Shown piece by piece: positions 8,943 to 19,030 of a DNA stretch of 64,000 nucleotides (its first letter is position 1; each line of letters starts with the position of its first letter). The notes beneath the pieces were generated by a model. It saw only the letters and a program-made list of their open reading frames with translations, had not been told where the DNA came from and made no database searches. This DNA is from Nocardiopsis sp. FIRDI 009 (GTDB taxonomy: Bacteria; Actinomycetota; Actinomycetes; Streptosporangiales; Streptosporangiaceae): assembly GCF_003386285.1 (NCBI RefSeq), contig NZ_QPNC01000003.1, forward strand, positions 16,832 through 80,831, given 5' to 3'. Made by a program: the position numbers and the translations under genes.

Positions 8943-9855
8943 GAACAGGGCGCCGGACACGGTCCGCACGATCGACGCCGACGGGGTGGGCGGCGTCGAG
9001 CGCACCCAGCTGCAGATGATCACACGCCGGTTCCTCCGGCACCGGCCCGCCATGATCAGCCTGGGCGTGCTGGTCGTGATCACGCTCTTCGCCTTCGTCG
9101 GCCCCTACCTGTGGACGTGGGACCACACCGTCCACCGGGAGATCCCGCCCAGCGTGCCGCCCAACGCCGACCACCCGCTCGGCACCACCACGGCCGGGAA
9201 CGACGTGCTCGGCCAGCTCATGCGCGGCGCCCAGCAGACCCTCAAGGTGGCGTTCACCGTGTCGATCCTCGGCACGGTGGTCGGCTCCCTGTGGGGGGCG
9301 ACGGCCGGGTACTACGGCGGCCGGGTGGACTCCCTGATGATGCGGATCGTCGACGTGTTCATGATCGTCCCGCTGCTGGTCATGGTCGCCGCGATCGCCG
9401 GAAGCGTGCGCGGGGGCACCACGTGGTGGGCGGTGGCGCTCATCATCGCCGCGTTCTCCTGGGCGCAGATCGCCCGTGTCGTCCGCGGCGTGGTGCTGTC
9501 CCTGCGGGAGCAGGAGTTCGTGGAGGCGGCCAGGGCGGCGGGCGCGTCGCCGGGCTGGATCATCGTCCGGCACCTGCTGCCCAACGCGGCCGGGCCGATC
9601 ATCGTCGCCGCCACCCTCCTGGTGGCCGTGGCGATCCTGCTGGAGGCGGGGATGTCCTTCCTCAGCTTCGGCATCCAGCTCCCCGACATCTCCCTCGGCC
9701 AGATGATCGGCGACGCCCGCACGGCCGCCTCCACCCGGCCCTGGCTCTTCTACCCGCCGGGCGTCCTGCTGGTGGTCATCTGCCTGACGATCAACTTCAT
9801 CGGTGACGGGCTCCGCGACGCCCTGGACCCGCGACAGACCATGGAGCGCCGATGA
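8935..9855 (+). CDS. peptide ABC transporter permease, DppC-type
   Basis: 306 residues with an N-terminal OppC/DppC extension and membrane helix ([21 protein letters not shown]), the [18 protein letters not shown] stretch characteristic of DppC proteins, and the EAA loop ([19 protein letters not shown]). The C-terminus [15 protein letters not shown] is also typical. Second membrane subunit of the importer. Its stop overlaps the ATPase start (ATGA). Confidence 0.92.
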   Translation: MSENRAPDTVRTIDADGVGGVERTQLQMITRRFLRHRPAMISLGVLVVITLFAFVGPYLWTWDHTVHREIPPSVPPNADHPLGTTTAGNDVLGQLMRGAQQTLKVAFTVSILGTVVGSLWGATAGYYGGRVDSLMMRIVDVFMIVPLLVMVAAIAGSVRGGTTWWAVALIIAAFSWAQIARVVRGVVLSLREQEFVEAARAAGASPGWIIVRHLLPNAAGPIIVAATLLVAVAILLEAGMSFLSFGIQLPDISLGQMIGDARTAASTRPWLFYPPGVLLVVICLTINFIGDGLRDALDPRQTMERR

Positions 9856-12032
9856 CCGCGACCGACGCGACCAACAGTGAGAGGGAAGGCACCGTGGACC
9901 GCGACGACGTGGTGCTGGAGGTCGACGGCCTCAGCGTGACCTTCGAGTCCGACGACGGGCCGCTGCGGGCGGTGCGCGAGGTCTCCTACGTGCTGCGCGC
10001 GGGGGAGGCGCTGGGGATCGTCGGCGAGTCCGGATCGGGCAAGTCGGTGACGTCCATGGCGATCATGGGCCTGCTGCCCCGCAACGCCCGGGTGACGGGT
10101 TCGGCGCGCGTGCTGGGCCAGGAGGTCATCGGGCTGACGGACGCCCAGATCAGCAAGGTGCGCGGCGAGCGGATCGCGATGATCTTCCAGGACCCGCTGA
10201 CCTCGCTCAACCCCGTCTACACCGTCGGCTACCAGATCGCCGAGGCCGTGCTCGCGCACCGGAACGTCAGCAGGGCCAAGGCGATGGAGCGCGCGCTGGA
10301 GCTGCTGGAGCTGGTGGGCATCCCCCATCCGGAGCAGCGGCTCAGGCAGTACCCGCACGAACTGTCGGGCGGTATGCGCCAGCGCGTGGTGATCGCGATC
10401 GCGATGGCCAACGAGCCCGACGTCATCATCGCCGACGAACCGACCACGGCGCTGGACGTCACCGTCCAGGCCCAGGTCCTGGAGGCGCTGAACGCGGCGC
10501 GGCGGGAGACCGGCGCGGCGCTCGTGCTCATCACCCACGACCTGGGCGTGGTGGCCGGGAACGTCGACCGGGTCGCCGTGATGTACGGCGGCCGCATCGT
10601 GGAGTCGGGACCGGTGGAGGAGGTGTTCTACCGCCCGCGGATGCCCTACGCCCTCGGCCTGCTGGGCTCCCTGCCGCGGTTGGACGCGGGCCGGCGCGAG
10701 CGCCTGAACCCGATCACGGGGACGCCGCCGTCCCTCAGCGCCATGCCCCCGGGGTGCTCCTTCGCTCCGCGCTGCCCCCTGGCGCGGCAGCAGTGCCACG
10801 AGGAGGAACCGCTCCTGCTGGGGGTTGACGAGCACGGCGACCGGGTCTCCGCCGACGTGACCGATCCGGCGGCGCACTCCGCCGCGTGCCACTTCAGCGC
10901 CGAGCTGGGCGAGTCCTCCCCCGCGGACCTGTTCCGCCCCGCGCGGCAGGGAGCCGGGGAGGGCGGCGCGGCGGAGGACACCGGTGGGGACCGGGCGGAC
11001 ACGGCGCCGGACCCCGCCGGGGGCGAACCCATCCTCACCGTCACGAACCTGGTGAAGAACTTCCCCATCCGGTCGAAGGGCCTGCTCAGGCGGAAGATCG
11101 GCGAGGTGCAGGCGGTGTCCGGCATCTCCCTGGAGCTGCGGGAGAGGGAGACGCTGGCCCTGGTCGGCGAGTCGGGGTGCGGCAAGTCGACCACCGCCCG
11201 GCTGCTGCTGCAGCTGATCCGGCGGACGTCGGGGGAGGTGTACTACCGGGGCCAGCCGCTGCACACGCTCACCCCGCGCCAGATGCGTCCGCTGCGGCGC
11301 GACCTCCAGCTGGTCTTCCAGGACCCGTTCGCCTCGCTGGATCCGCGGATGACGGTGGCGGACATCGTGGCCGAGCCGCTGCGCATCCACGGTGAGGGCA
11401 ACGGCTCGGCCCGGCGGCGGGTGGGCGAGCTGCTGGATCTGGTGGGACTGAACCCGGAACACGGGTCCCGGTACCCGCACGAGTTCTCCGGAGGCCAGCG
11501 CCAGCGCATCGGTGTCGCGCGCGCCCTGGCGCTCAACCCCCGGGTGCTGGTCCTGGACGAGCCGGTCTCGGCCCTGGACGTGTCCATCCAGGCGGGGGTG
11601 ATCAACCTGCTGGAGGATCTCCAGGACGAGCTGGGCCTGTCCTACCTGTTCGTCTCGCACGACCTGTCGGTGGTCAGGCACATCGCCGACCGGGTGGCCG
11701 TGATGTACCTCGGTCGGATCGTGGAGACCGGCACCACCGAGCAGCTCTTCGGGGCGCCCGCGCACCCCTACACCCAGGCGCTCATCTCCGCCATCCCGCT
11801 GCCCGACCCGGTCAAGGAGCGCACCCGGGAACGGATCATCGTGACCGGTGACGTCCCCAGCCCGGCCGACCCGCCGTCGGGTTGCCGGTTCCGGACGCGG
11901 TGCCCGAAGTTCGCGAACGAACTCTCCGCCCAGGAACAGGTCCGCTGCGTGGAGGAGCCCCCGGAGCTGGCGGACCGGGGCTCCGGCCACCACGACGCCT
12001 GCCACTACTCGGAGGTGGTCGAGCTGATCTGA
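9852..12032 (+). CDS. fused double ATPase (DppD-DppF type) of the peptide transporter
   Basis: 726 residues holding two complete ABC ATPase domains in one chain. The first has Walker A GESGSGKS near residue 58, signature LSGGMRQRV and Walker B VIIADEPT. The second has GESGCGKST near residue 437, signature [15 protein letters not shown] and VLVLDEPV. Each is followed by the oligopeptide-transporter C-terminal extension with its cysteines ([24 protein letters not shown]). In most transporters DppD and DppF are separate genes, so this fusion gives fixed pairing of the two catalytic halves. A Pro/Gly/Asp-rich linker at about 365-395 joins them. Start overlaps the DppC stop by 4 bp. Confidence 0.93.
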   Translation: MTATDATNSEREGTVDRDDVVLEVDGLSVTFESDDGPLRAVREVSYVLRAGEALGIVGESGSGKSVTSMAIMGLLPRNARVTGSARVLGQEVIGLTDAQISKVRGERIAMIFQDPLTSLNPVYTVGYQIAEAVLAHRNVSRAKAMERALELLELVGIPHPEQRLRQYPHELSGGMRQRVVIAIAMANEPDVIIADEPTTALDVTVQAQVLEALNAARRETGAALVLITHDLGVVAGNVDRVAVMYGGRIVESGPVEEVFYRPRMPYALGLLGSLPRLDAGRRERLNPITGTPPSLSAMPPGCSFAPRCPLARQQCHEEEPLLLGVDEHGDRVSADVTDPAAHSAACHFSAELGESSPADLFRPARQGAGEGGAAEDTGGDRADTAPDPAGGEPILTVTNLVKNFPIRSKGLLRRKIGEVQAVSGISLELRERETLALVGESGCGKSTTARLLLQLIRRTSGEVYYRGQPLHTLTPRQMRPLRRDLQLVFQDPFASLDPRMTVADIVAEPLRIHGEGNGSARRRVGELLDLVGLNPEHGSRYPHEFSGGQRQRIGVARALALNPRVLVLDEPVSALDVSIQAGVINLLEDLQDELGLSYLFVSHDLSVVRHIADRVAVMYLGRIVETGTTEQLFGAPAHPYTQALISAIPLPDPVKERTRERIIVTGDVPSPADPPSGCRFRTRCPKFANELSAQEQVRCVEEPPELADRGSGHHDACHYSEVVELI

Positions 12033-12051
12033 CCTCGGTTCCCCGGACCCC

Positions 12052-12098
12052 GGCGGGCCGGGCGCCCGGCGCGACCCCGCGCCGCCGCCCGGCCCGCC
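12052..12098 (+). terminator. terminator of the peptide transporter operon
   Basis: A 13-bp perfect stem GGCGGGCCGGGCG/CGCCCGGCCCGCC, with a further inner stem GGCGCG/CGCGCC, lies 20 bases after the operon's last stop. There is no U-tract, as is usual in high-GC actinomycetes. Confidence 0.75.
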
Positions 12099-12371
12099 AT
12101 CGCCGTTCCGGGGGTGTTCGGGGGCGTCGTCCGAGGTCGCGGGGTCGTAAGCGGATCGGGGACGGCGGTGCGAACGAACCCGGTGCGCCCGGCATCCGAC
12201 CGGTGGGCACGCCTGGGTGGGGGCGGGTCTCCCCGGAAGGAGTCCGTGGCGACGGGTTCCCCGTGTTCCGTCCCCCCAGGCGCGTCCGTGGCCCGGCGGG
12301 GACACCGTCGGCTACGTTCGTGGCGCCGTTCCCACGGCGCCGTACAGGACCGATGATCTCAGAGGAGATCC

Positions 12372-14018
12372 ATGACCCTCGTAACCCCCGGCGACCCACG
12401 CCCCGCACGTGGTCGCCTCCGTCGCTCCGGCCGCGGAACACGGATGGCCGCGGCGGCTCTGGCGGCGATCCCCCTGGTCGCCCTCGCGCCGTTCACCGGC
12501 TCGTCCGCGCTCGCCGACGCCGTCGACGAGCAGGAACGCCTGGCGGATCTGCGCGCCGACATCGACGCCCTGCTGGAGGACCCCGCCCTGGAGGGCGCGG
12601 TGTCCGGTGTGGTCGTCGTCGACCCGGAGACCGGCGAGCGGCTCTACGCGCGCGACGGCGGCGCCCCGCTGCTCCCGGCCTCCAACATGAAACTGTTCAC
12701 CACCGCCGCCGGACTGGAGGTCCTGGGCACCGACCACACGTTCACGACGGACGTCATGGTCGAGGACCGGATCGGCCGGGGCGGCTCCTCCGTCTCGGAC
12801 CTGTTCCTGGTCGGCGGCGGCGACCCATCGCTGACCGCGGACGATCTGGACGCGATGGCGCGGGAGGTCGCCGACTCCGGGGTCCGGACCGTCCGCGGCG
12901 ACCTGGTCGCCGACGACACCTGGTTCGACGACGAGCGCCTGGTGGACGACTGGTGGCCCTCGGACGAGCCGTACGCCTACAACGCGCAGATCTCCGCGCT
13001 GACCGTCGCCCACGGGGAGCGCCTCGACACCGGGGTCACGGAGGTCGTGGTCACCCCGACGGTCGACGGTGAGGCGGTCGACGTGGACCTGGGCGCGGCC
13101 GAGGGCTACATGGAGCTGGACAACCGGGCCGTCACCGTGGCGGCCGGGGAGAGCGGCTCCGTCGTCATCGACCGTCCCACGGGCACCAACACCATCACCG
13201 TGACCGGTTCCCTGCCCGAGGACGCCCAGCCGGTGGTGCGGCTGCGCACGGTCGACGAGCCCGCGGCCTTCGCCGGGCACGTCTTCCGGGAGGCGCTGGA
13301 ACGGCACGGGGTCCGCGTCCGGGGCGACGTGACCCTGGGCGAGAGCCCGAAGGACCTGTCGGACGCCGAGGTGCTCGCCGACCACGAGTCCGACCGGCTG
13401 GGCGAACTCCTGGTCCCGCTGTTGAAGTTCAGCAACAACGGGCACACGGAGATGCTCGTGAAGAGCATCGGCCGCGAGGTCGCCGACGAGGGTTCGTGGC
13501 CGGCCGGTCTGGCCGGTGTCGAGGAGGCCGTGGCCGGTCTCGGCGTGGACACCGGCGACCTCGTCCTCAACGACGGTTCCGGCCTGTCGCGGACCGACCG
13601 GGTCACCGCCGACGCCGTCACCGACCTGTACACGCGGGTGCGGGACGCCTCCTGGTTCGACACGTGGCGGGCGGCGATCCCGGTGGCGGGCGACCCCGAC
13701 CCGTGGGTGGGCGGCACGCTCACCAACCGCATGCGCGGCACGGCCGCGGACGGCGTCGTGCGGGCCAAGACCGGCACGATGTCCGGGGTCAGCGCCCTGT
13801 CCGGGTACGTCACCGGCCCCGACGGACGCGACCTGGTGTTCAGCGTGATCAACAACGGTCACTCGGGCTGGGCGCCGTACCACGTGCAGGACGGGATCGC
13901 GATCCGGATCGCCGAGTACCTGGGCCACGAGGCCCCGGTGACGACCTTCTCCCAGCGGGGCGCGACCCCGCGGCAGGGCAGCGGCGAGCTGGAGTGCTCG
14001 TGGGAGCTGACCTGCTGA
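12372..14018 (+). CDS. dacB: D-alanyl-D-alanine carboxypeptidase/endopeptidase, PBP4 (S13) family
   Basis: 548 residues. Basic N-terminus and a hydrophobic stretch (about 25-48) make an export signal. The three penicillin-binding motifs are in order: SxxK as S104-NM-K107, SxN as SNN (in KFSNNGHTEM) and KTG in RAKTGTMSG. A large insert between the first two motifs is the mark of class C PBP4 enzymes. It trims stem-peptide D-Ala or opens cross-links in peptidoglycan outside the membrane. The GAGGAGATCC just before ATG 12372 sets the start. It stands alone, bounded by terminators on both sides. The C-terminal tail after the KTG domain has two cysteines and is not family-typical. Confidence 0.92.
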   Translation: MTLVTPGDPRPARGRLRRSGRGTRMAAAALAAIPLVALAPFTGSSALADAVDEQERLADLRADIDALLEDPALEGAVSGVVVVDPETGERLYARDGGAPLLPASNMKLFTTAAGLEVLGTDHTFTTDVMVEDRIGRGGSSVSDLFLVGGGDPSLTADDLDAMAREVADSGVRTVRGDLVADDTWFDDERLVDDWWPSDEPYAYNAQISALTVAHGERLDTGVTEVVVTPTVDGEAVDVDLGAAEGYMELDNRAVTVAAGESGSVVIDRPTGTNTITVTGSLPEDAQPVVRLRTVDEPAAFAGHVFREALERHGVRVRGDVTLGESPKDLSDAEVLADHESDRLGELLVPLLKFSNNGHTEMLVKSIGREVADEGSWPAGLAGVEEAVAGLGVDTGDLVLNDGSGLSRTDRVTADAVTDLYTRVRDASWFDTWRAAIPVAGDPDPWVGGTLTNRMRGTAADGVVRAKTGTMSGVSALSGYVTGPDGRDLVFSVINNGHSGWAPYHVQDGIAIRIAEYLGHEAPVTTFSQRGATPRQGSGELECSWELTC

Positions 14019-14060
14019 CCTGCTGACCGGTCGGCTCCGGTCGGCTGACGGTCGACGTGG

Positions 14061-14090
14061 CGGGGCGCGCTCCCCTGGGGGCGCGCCCCG
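14061..14090 (+). terminator. terminator of dacB
   Basis: Perfect 10-bp stem CGGGGCGCGC/GCGCGCCCCG, 42 bases after the dacB stop. Confidence 0.75.
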
Positions 14091-14167
14091 CTCCCGCGCG
14101 GACCCGGCTTCGGACCGGCCCCGGGGCGGGACGGTGCCGGGGCGGGGCGTCCCCGGCGGGCGGGGGG

Positions 14168-14186
14168 TTGTCCACAGGCTGTGGAC
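14168..14186. promoter_or_regulatory. inverted pair of DnaA-box-like sequences
   Basis: TTGTCCACA (14168-14176) equals the preferred actinomycete DnaA box, and its partner TGTGGAC (14180-14186) lies in inverted orientation with a 3-bp spacer, together a perfect 7-bp-arm palindrome. It lies 166 bp upstream of the UbiB-like gene. Confidence 0.35.
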
Positions 14187-14351
14187 GCGACCCTCCGGAA
14201 TGGCCCGAAGAATGGCAGACTCGACCTCAGGCGCCCCCGTCTCCAGCACCCGCCGCTCCGGATCCGCGGCGCCACACCGTTCCCACCCCCCGTTGACGGG
14301 CGTGCCCCGGGAAGGCGCGCCCGCCACGACGCCCCGGAAGGGTTGGTGGTC

Positions 14352-16421
14352 ATGTTCAGCAGCCTCCAGGGGCTCCCCGTGCACGCGTCGGCCGCCCTGC
14401 TGGGCTCGGCGGTCGCGGACGGAGCCGCCTGGGTCGGGCAGATCCTGTCGCTGGCCCTCTTCGCCCTCCTGCTGCTGGGGCTGGGGGTCCTGGCGAGCCG
14501 GATGATGGGCGTCCCCTTCCATCTGCCCCGGCTGGCGTTCGCGGGCATGGTCGGCATGGTGTTGGGCGGGGTCCTCGGGGTGACCCTGTACGCCGGTTCG
14601 ATCCAGGCGGCGATGGAGCTCGACCCCGACCGGCGGGCGGCCCCGGGGTTCCTCGCCTTCACGTACCTGTCCATGGCCGCGGCGGCCATGCTGGTCTTCG
14701 TCGCGGTGGAGCTGGCCCTGCCGCAGGGCACGCGGCTGCGCCCGGTGGCCTCCGCCCGCGCGGTCGTGCTCTGGTCCAAGCGGATGGGCCGCTACCGCCG
14801 GATCGTGTGGATCCTGGCCAGACACGGGCTGTGGGGGTACGTCACCGGACGGCGCGACGGCGAGGAGGACGCCTCCACCCAGCGCCGCCTCGCCCGCTCC
14901 CTGGCCCGTTCCCTGGAGGAGGCCGGGGTGGTGTTCGTCAAGCTCGGGCAGGTGATGGCCACCCGCCGCGACCTGCTGCCCCCGGTGTTCGTCGAGGAGC
15001 TGGGCCGCCTGCACAGCGAGGTCGCGCCGGTGCCGTTCGACCGGATCCGCGAGTGCGTCGAGGGGTCGCTGGGCCGTCCGCTGGACGAGGTCTTCACGGA
15101 CTTCTCCGCCGAACCGCTCGCCGCCGCCTCCATCGCCCAGGCCCATCTGGCCCGGTTGACGGACGGCGAGGAGGTGGTGGTCAAGGTGCAGCGCCCCGGC
15201 GTGGGGCCGGTCGTCCACCGCGACCTCGACATCATCCGGCGGCTGGCCCGCAGGTTCCAGCGGGGCACCGACTGGGGTCCGGCCATCGGGGTGGTGGACC
15301 TGGCGGAGGGGTTCGCCGAGGCGCTGCTGGAGGAGCTGGACTTCGAGGTGGAGGCGGCCAACATCGCCGCCGTCGCCGAGGCCGCCGCCGACTCGCCGGT
15401 GCGCATCCCCGCCGTGCACGAGACCTACACCACGCGCCGGGTCCTGGTCATGGAACGCCTGCACGGCACACCCCTGGGCGGCGCCGACCTCAGCGGGGCC
15501 GACGGCGGCCGCCTCGCCCGCGTGCTGCTGGACTGCCTGCTGGAACAGGTGATGCTCAGCGGCATCTTCCACGCCGACCCGCATCCGGGCAACATCCTGC
15601 TGCTCGACGACGGCGGCGTGGGGCTGCTGGACTACGGCTCCGTGGGCCGCCTGGACGGCCGGACCCGCGAGGCCCTGCGCATGATGCTCATGGCCCTCGA
15701 CCGCACCGACGCGGTCCTGCTCACCGACACCCTCCTCGACGTGGTCGACGACCCCTCCGGGGTGGACGAGGAGCGCCTGCGCCGGGCTCTGGGCCAGTTC
15801 ATGGCCCGGTACCTCCAGGGCGGCGCGACCGCCAGCATGCGCATGTTCACCGAGCTGACGCTCATCGTCACCCGGTTCGGTCTCTCCCTGCCGCCCGAGC
15901 TGGCGGCGGTGTTCCGGTCCCTGGCGACGCTGGAGGGCACACTGGTGCACCTCTGTCCGGGGTTCGACACGGTCGGCGAGGCGCGCAGGTTCGCCCAGGA
16001 GCGGATGGCGCACGCTCTGAACGGGGAGAACATCCGGGACGCGGCGATGGTGGAACTGGCCGCGCTCATGCCCGCGCTCCGCCGCCTGCCCCGGCGGCTG
16101 GACCGGGTCACCGACCAGTTGCACAAGGGCAGGTTCACCGTCCGGGTGCGTCCGTTCGCCCACCCCGCCGACCGCGCCCTGCTCCGGGCGATGACCCAGC
16201 GCGCGGTGCTCACGGCCCTGACCTTCGCCACCGGCTTGATGTCGGTGGGGCTGTTCAACGTCACCGAGGGCCCCGACGTGGTGTGGGACGAACTGTCCGC
16301 GCGCGCCCAGGTGCTCGACATCGTGGCCTGGGCGCTGCTGGCCGCGTCGGGGCTGATGATCCTGCGCCTGCTGGTCGGTATGGCCAAGGCCGGTGTCGCG
16401 CGTGGCGGGACGGACACCTGA
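14352..16421 (+). CDS. ABC1/UbiB-family atypical kinase, membrane bound
   Basis: 689 residues. Four hydrophobic segments in the first 140 residues and two more near the C-terminus (about 615-685) flank an ABC1/AarF kinase-like domain. Seen are the KxGQ motif (FVKLGQVMATR), the A-rich loop (AAASIAQAHLA), the ATP lysine in VVVKVQRPG, and the HADPHPGNILLLDD and DYGSVGRLD catalytic motifs. The family supports isoprenoid quinone or lipid metabolism through an ATPase-like activity; here the N-terminal membrane region is an extra that most UbiB proteins lack. Start ATG 14352 has GGAAGGG 9 bases upstream. No ubiquinone or menaquinone gene is nearby, so the role is open. Confidence 0.88.
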   Translation: MFSSLQGLPVHASAALLGSAVADGAAWVGQILSLALFALLLLGLGVLASRMMGVPFHLPRLAFAGMVGMVLGGVLGVTLYAGSIQAAMELDPDRRAAPGFLAFTYLSMAAAAMLVFVAVELALPQGTRLRPVASARAVVLWSKRMGRYRRIVWILARHGLWGYVTGRRDGEEDASTQRRLARSLARSLEEAGVVFVKLGQVMATRRDLLPPVFVEELGRLHSEVAPVPFDRIRECVEGSLGRPLDEVFTDFSAEPLAAASIAQAHLARLTDGEEVVVKVQRPGVGPVVHRDLDIIRRLARRFQRGTDWGPAIGVVDLAEGFAEALLEELDFEVEAANIAAVAEAAADSPVRIPAVHETYTTRRVLVMERLHGTPLGGADLSGADGGRLARVLLDCLLEQVMLSGIFHADPHPGNILLLDDGGVGLLDYGSVGRLDGRTREALRMMLMALDRTDAVLLTDTLLDVVDDPSGVDEERLRRALGQFMARYLQGGATASMRMFTELTLIVTRFGLSLPPELAAVFRSLATLEGTLVHLCPGFDTVGEARRFAQERMAHALNGENIRDAAMVELAALMPALRRLPRRLDRVTDQLHKGRFTVRVRPFAHPADRALLRAMTQRAVLTALTFATGLMSVGLFNVTEGPDVVWDELSARAQVLDIVAWALLAASGLMILRLLVGMAKAGVARGGTDT

Positions 16422-16576
16422 TCGTGGTGCGCGGATGCGTCGCCGGGCGCGCGGGGCGTGCGATCCCGAAGACGATGATCCGGGGGTGTACCGCCGGAGG
16501 CGGACGTCTCGGAGGTGCAACGCCGGACCGGCGCGTCCCCGCTCCGGCGGCCCCGGCGGCCCCGGCCCGGGGGCGG

Positions 16577-17128
16577 CTACCAGGCGCGGCGGCCGAGGTG
16601 GGCGAGCAGGCGGGTCTGCTCGTCGGCGTCCTCCGGAGGGGTCAGTTCGGGACCGCACACGCCCTCACGGCGCAGGTTCGGGCCGAACGTGTCGGCGGTC
16701 CGGCGCGCCCAGCGCACGTCCTCCGGCGCGATGCGCTCGTCCTGCCCGGTCGCACGGCACAGGTCCCAGCGGTGGATCACCAGGTCGAACCCCAGGAACC
16801 GGTCGACCGCCTCGGCGAACGTGGTCCTGCCGAAGAGGCCGTCGAACTCGGCTGCGGCGCGCTCGGGGTCGCGCAGGTCGCCCAGGACCACCGCCCGGGC
16901 GGCCCGCCACGCGGCGGCCGGGTCGTCGTCCACCGGGGGGATCTCGCCGAGTTCACGACCCACCAGGCCGAGGAACATGCCCTGGGTGTCCACGACGTGG
17001 CGGACGAGGTCGCGCGCGGTCCAGCCCGGACAGGGCGTGGGGGACGACCACCCGTCCTCGGGAACGGCCGCGACGGCGGCGGCGAACGCGGCGGACAGCC
17101 GGTCGTAGCGCGTGGCGATGTCACTCAT
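16577..17128 (-). CDS. TIGR03086-like DinB/maleylpyruvate isomerase-N domain protein
   Basis: 183 residues with the actinobacterial four-helix-bundle pattern: PCPGWTARDLVRHVVDTQ near residue 30 and GFDLVIHRWDLCRATGQ near residue 125. The histidines in these helices are candidate metal ligands. Related proteins act in mycothiol-dependent reactions, but most have no known substrate. Start ATG 17128 with AGAGAGGG upstream. It is transcribed away from an AraC-type regulator gene with only 94 bp between them, so it is a likely target of that regulator. Confidence 0.82.
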   Translation of the reverse strand: MSDIATRYDRLSAAFAAAVAAVPEDGWSSPTPCPGWTARDLVRHVVDTQGMFLGLVGRELGEIPPVDDDPAAAWRAARAVVLGDLRDPERAAAEFDGLFGRTTFAEAVDRFLGFDLVIHRWDLCRATGQDERIAPEDVRWARRTADTFGPNLRREGVCGPELTPPEDADEQTRLLAHLGRRAW

Positions 17129-17222
17129 GGCGGAGCCCTCTCTCCCGGATCGGCGGTGGCGCCCAGTCTGCTCCGAGTGCCCATGACCGTCTTGAACAAA
17201 CGCGACAGACAGGTGTTCGAAG

Positions 17223-18053
17223 ATGGGTGAGCGAACGGCCGTCACCGGGAGGTCGGGGCCACGGACCGTGGAACGGGACGCGCGCGGCATCCTCGACCCC
17301 CGGACCGGGTTGACCCGTTTCCGGCTCGACCGCCACGCGCCCTCGGCGTCCGTCTCCCGCTTCGTGGACCGCTACTGGGTGGCCTCGTGGGACCTGACCG
17401 GGCGCGCTCCGCACGTCCAACGGGTTCTGCCGCACCCCGTGGTCAACGTCGTGTTCCACGACGGCGGCGCCGCGGTGTACGGACCCGCCACACGTGTGCT
17501 CCCGCGCCGGTTGGAGGGGACCGGTTGGGCGCTGGGGGTCATGTTCCGCCCCGCCGGGTTCCGCCCGCTCCTCGGCCGTCCCCTGAGCACGATCGTGGAC
17601 GCCGTCCTGCCGTGGTCGGAGCTCTTCGACGCCGACCTTCCCGCCCATGACGCTCCCGCGCCCCTGATCACGTGGGTGGACGACCTCCTGGCCGCGCGGC
17701 TCCCCGCCCGGCGCCACCCCGCCGAGGACACCGCCGACCTCGTGGACCGGCTGGCCGCCGACCCCTCGGCGGTGAGCGTGTCCGCCCTGGCCCGGCGCGA
17801 GGGGGTCGGGGTGCGCCTCCTGCAACGCCGGTTCGCCGACCACGTCGGTCTCTCCCCCAAGACGGTGATCCGCCGGTACCGGATCTACGAGGCGGCCGAG
17901 CGCGCCCGGTCGGGGGAACGGCCGGACTGGGGCGCGCTCGCCGCGGAGCTGGGGTACAGCGACCAGTCCCACCTGACCCGCGAGTTCACCTCCGTCATCG
18001 GGATGTCTCCGGGCCGGTACGCCGCTCTGGGGCGGCGGACACCAGGCGGCTGA
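17223..18053 (+). CDS. AraC-family transcriptional regulator
   Basis: 276 residues. An N-terminal effector domain of DUF6597 type (VSRFVDRYWVASWDL, then HPVVNVVFHDGG) is followed by two helix-turn-helix units: VSVSALARREGVGVRLLQRRF and GALAAELGYSDQSHLTREF, ending with the AraC signature GMSPGRYAAL. Divergent from the DinB-like gene, which it probably controls. Its last 59 bp overlap the 3' end of the convergent TetR gene. The ligand is unknown. Confidence 0.9.
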   Translation: MGERTAVTGRSGPRTVERDARGILDPRTGLTRFRLDRHAPSASVSRFVDRYWVASWDLTGRAPHVQRVLPHPVVNVVFHDGGAAVYGPATRVLPRRLEGTGWALGVMFRPAGFRPLLGRPLSTIVDAVLPWSELFDADLPAHDAPAPLITWVDDLLAARLPARRHPAEDTADLVDRLAADPSAVSVSALARREGVGVRLLQRRFADHVGLSPKTVIRRYRIYEAAERARSGERPDWGALAAELGYSDQSHLTREFTSVIGMSPGRYAALGRRTPGG

Positions 18054-18600
18054 GGACCGCGTACACCTCGTCCACCTTCGGCGCCGGGTCGGCGGTGCAC
18101 CCACGCAGGATCAGGCCGTCGACGGCGGCGGCCGCCCCCGCCCTGGCCACCGGGTCGGGCAGGTAGGGCGCCAGGAAGGCGTCCACGGCCTGGTTCCAGC
18201 GCTCGATCTGCGAACGCATGGACGGCCGCCTGGCGGCGATGAGGAAGAGCTCGCACTCGGCCATCACGTGCGCCCGGTCGGCGTTCGACCCCGTGGCCAC
18301 CAGTGCGGCGAACCCGCGCAGGGCGCCGTCGGGGTCCTCGGGCAGCGCCGCGATCGCGGCCACGTAGGTGTCGTTGACCCGGGTGAGGGCGTCCACCAGC
18401 AGGTCGTCCACGGCCGCGTAGTAGTAGGTGACCGCGCTCGGCGGCACCCCGGCCTCGGCCGCGACCCGGCGTTGGCTGACGGCGGCCACGCCCTCGCGTT
18501 CGATGATCCGCATCGTGGCGTCCAGGAGGAGGCGTCGGCGCTGTTCGCCCTTGCGCCGTCGGCCGTCGGTGATGTGCTCGGTCTCGCTCACGTGTTCCAT
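17995..18600 (-). CDS. TetR-family transcriptional regulator
   Basis: About 201 residues. N-terminal helix-turn-helix (LLLDATMRIIEREGVAAVSQ, then VPPSAVTYYY) with the usual TetR spacing, then an all-helical ligand-binding domain. ATG 18600 is used; an internal GTG three codons in has GGAA before it and is a possible alternative. It lies 106 bp downstream of an SMR exporter gene on the same strand, which suggests a self-regulated drug-export pair. The tail-to-tail overlap with the AraC gene leaves no room for a terminator between them. Confidence 0.88.
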   Translation of the reverse strand: MEHVSETEHITDGRRRKGEQRRRLLLDATMRIIEREGVAAVSQRRVAAEAGVPPSAVTYYYAAVDDLLVDALTRVNDTYVAAIAALPEDPDGALRGFAALVATGSNADRAHVMAECELFLIAARRPSMRSQIERWNQAVDAFLAPYLPDPVARAGAAAAVDGLILRGCTADPAPKVDEVYAVLSRLVSAAPERRTGPETSR

Positions 18601-18706
18601 TGTCCGTGGTGTCCGGTCGCTCCCGCCGCCGTCGACGGGGCTTCGGCCGGGAATGTCGTCCCCTGGGGGAGCGTTCCGTCGACGGGGTCCGTACACCGGG
18701 CGGGGG

Positions 18707-19030
18707 TCAGTGGGAGCCGCCCATCTCCAGCGCCATGACGCCGCCGATGATGAGGGCGATCCCGCCCGCCTGGATCCAGGTGAGGGACTCGCCGAGGAAC
18801 ATCGCGCCGATCACGGCGACCAGGGCGATGCCCGCCGCCGCCCACACACCGTAGGCCACGCCGAGCGCCATCCCCCGGCTCAGGGACTGGGAGAGCATGG
18901 CGAAGGCCGTGACGTATCCGACAGCCACGACGACCGAGGGGACGAGCCGGGTGAATCCCTCGGACAGCTTGAGCGACGTCGTCGCGGCGACCTCGGCGAG
19001 GATCGCGCCGCACAGCCAGATCCAGGGCAT
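18707..19030 (-). CDS. small multidrug resistance (SMR/EmrE-type) transporter
   Basis: 107 residues, four membrane helices, the normal SMR size. The essential glutamate is in the first helix (CGAILAEVAATTSLKLSEGF), and the GVAYGVWAAAGI and GESLTWIQAGGIALIIGGV helices match the family. Such proteins exchange protons for quaternary ammonium compounds, or guanidinium in the Gdx subgroup; the sequence does not decide. GAAGGGGGCC precedes the ATG. The TetR gene downstream is the likely repressor. Confidence 0.9.
   Translation of the reverse strand: MPWIWLCGAILAEVAATTSLKLSEGFTRLVPSVVVAVGYVTAFAMLSQSLSRGMALGVAYGVWAAAGIALVAVIGAMFLGESLTWIQAGGIALIIGGVMALEMGGSH

Noticed and set aside
9750..12305. Minus-strand open frame opposite the fused ATPase
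   Set aside because: Shadow; no motif and no ribosome site.
12312..16658. Minus-strand open frame of about 1450 codons across dacB and the UbiB-like gene
   Set aside because: Low-complexity Gly/Arg/His translation, crosses two well-supported plus-strand genes.
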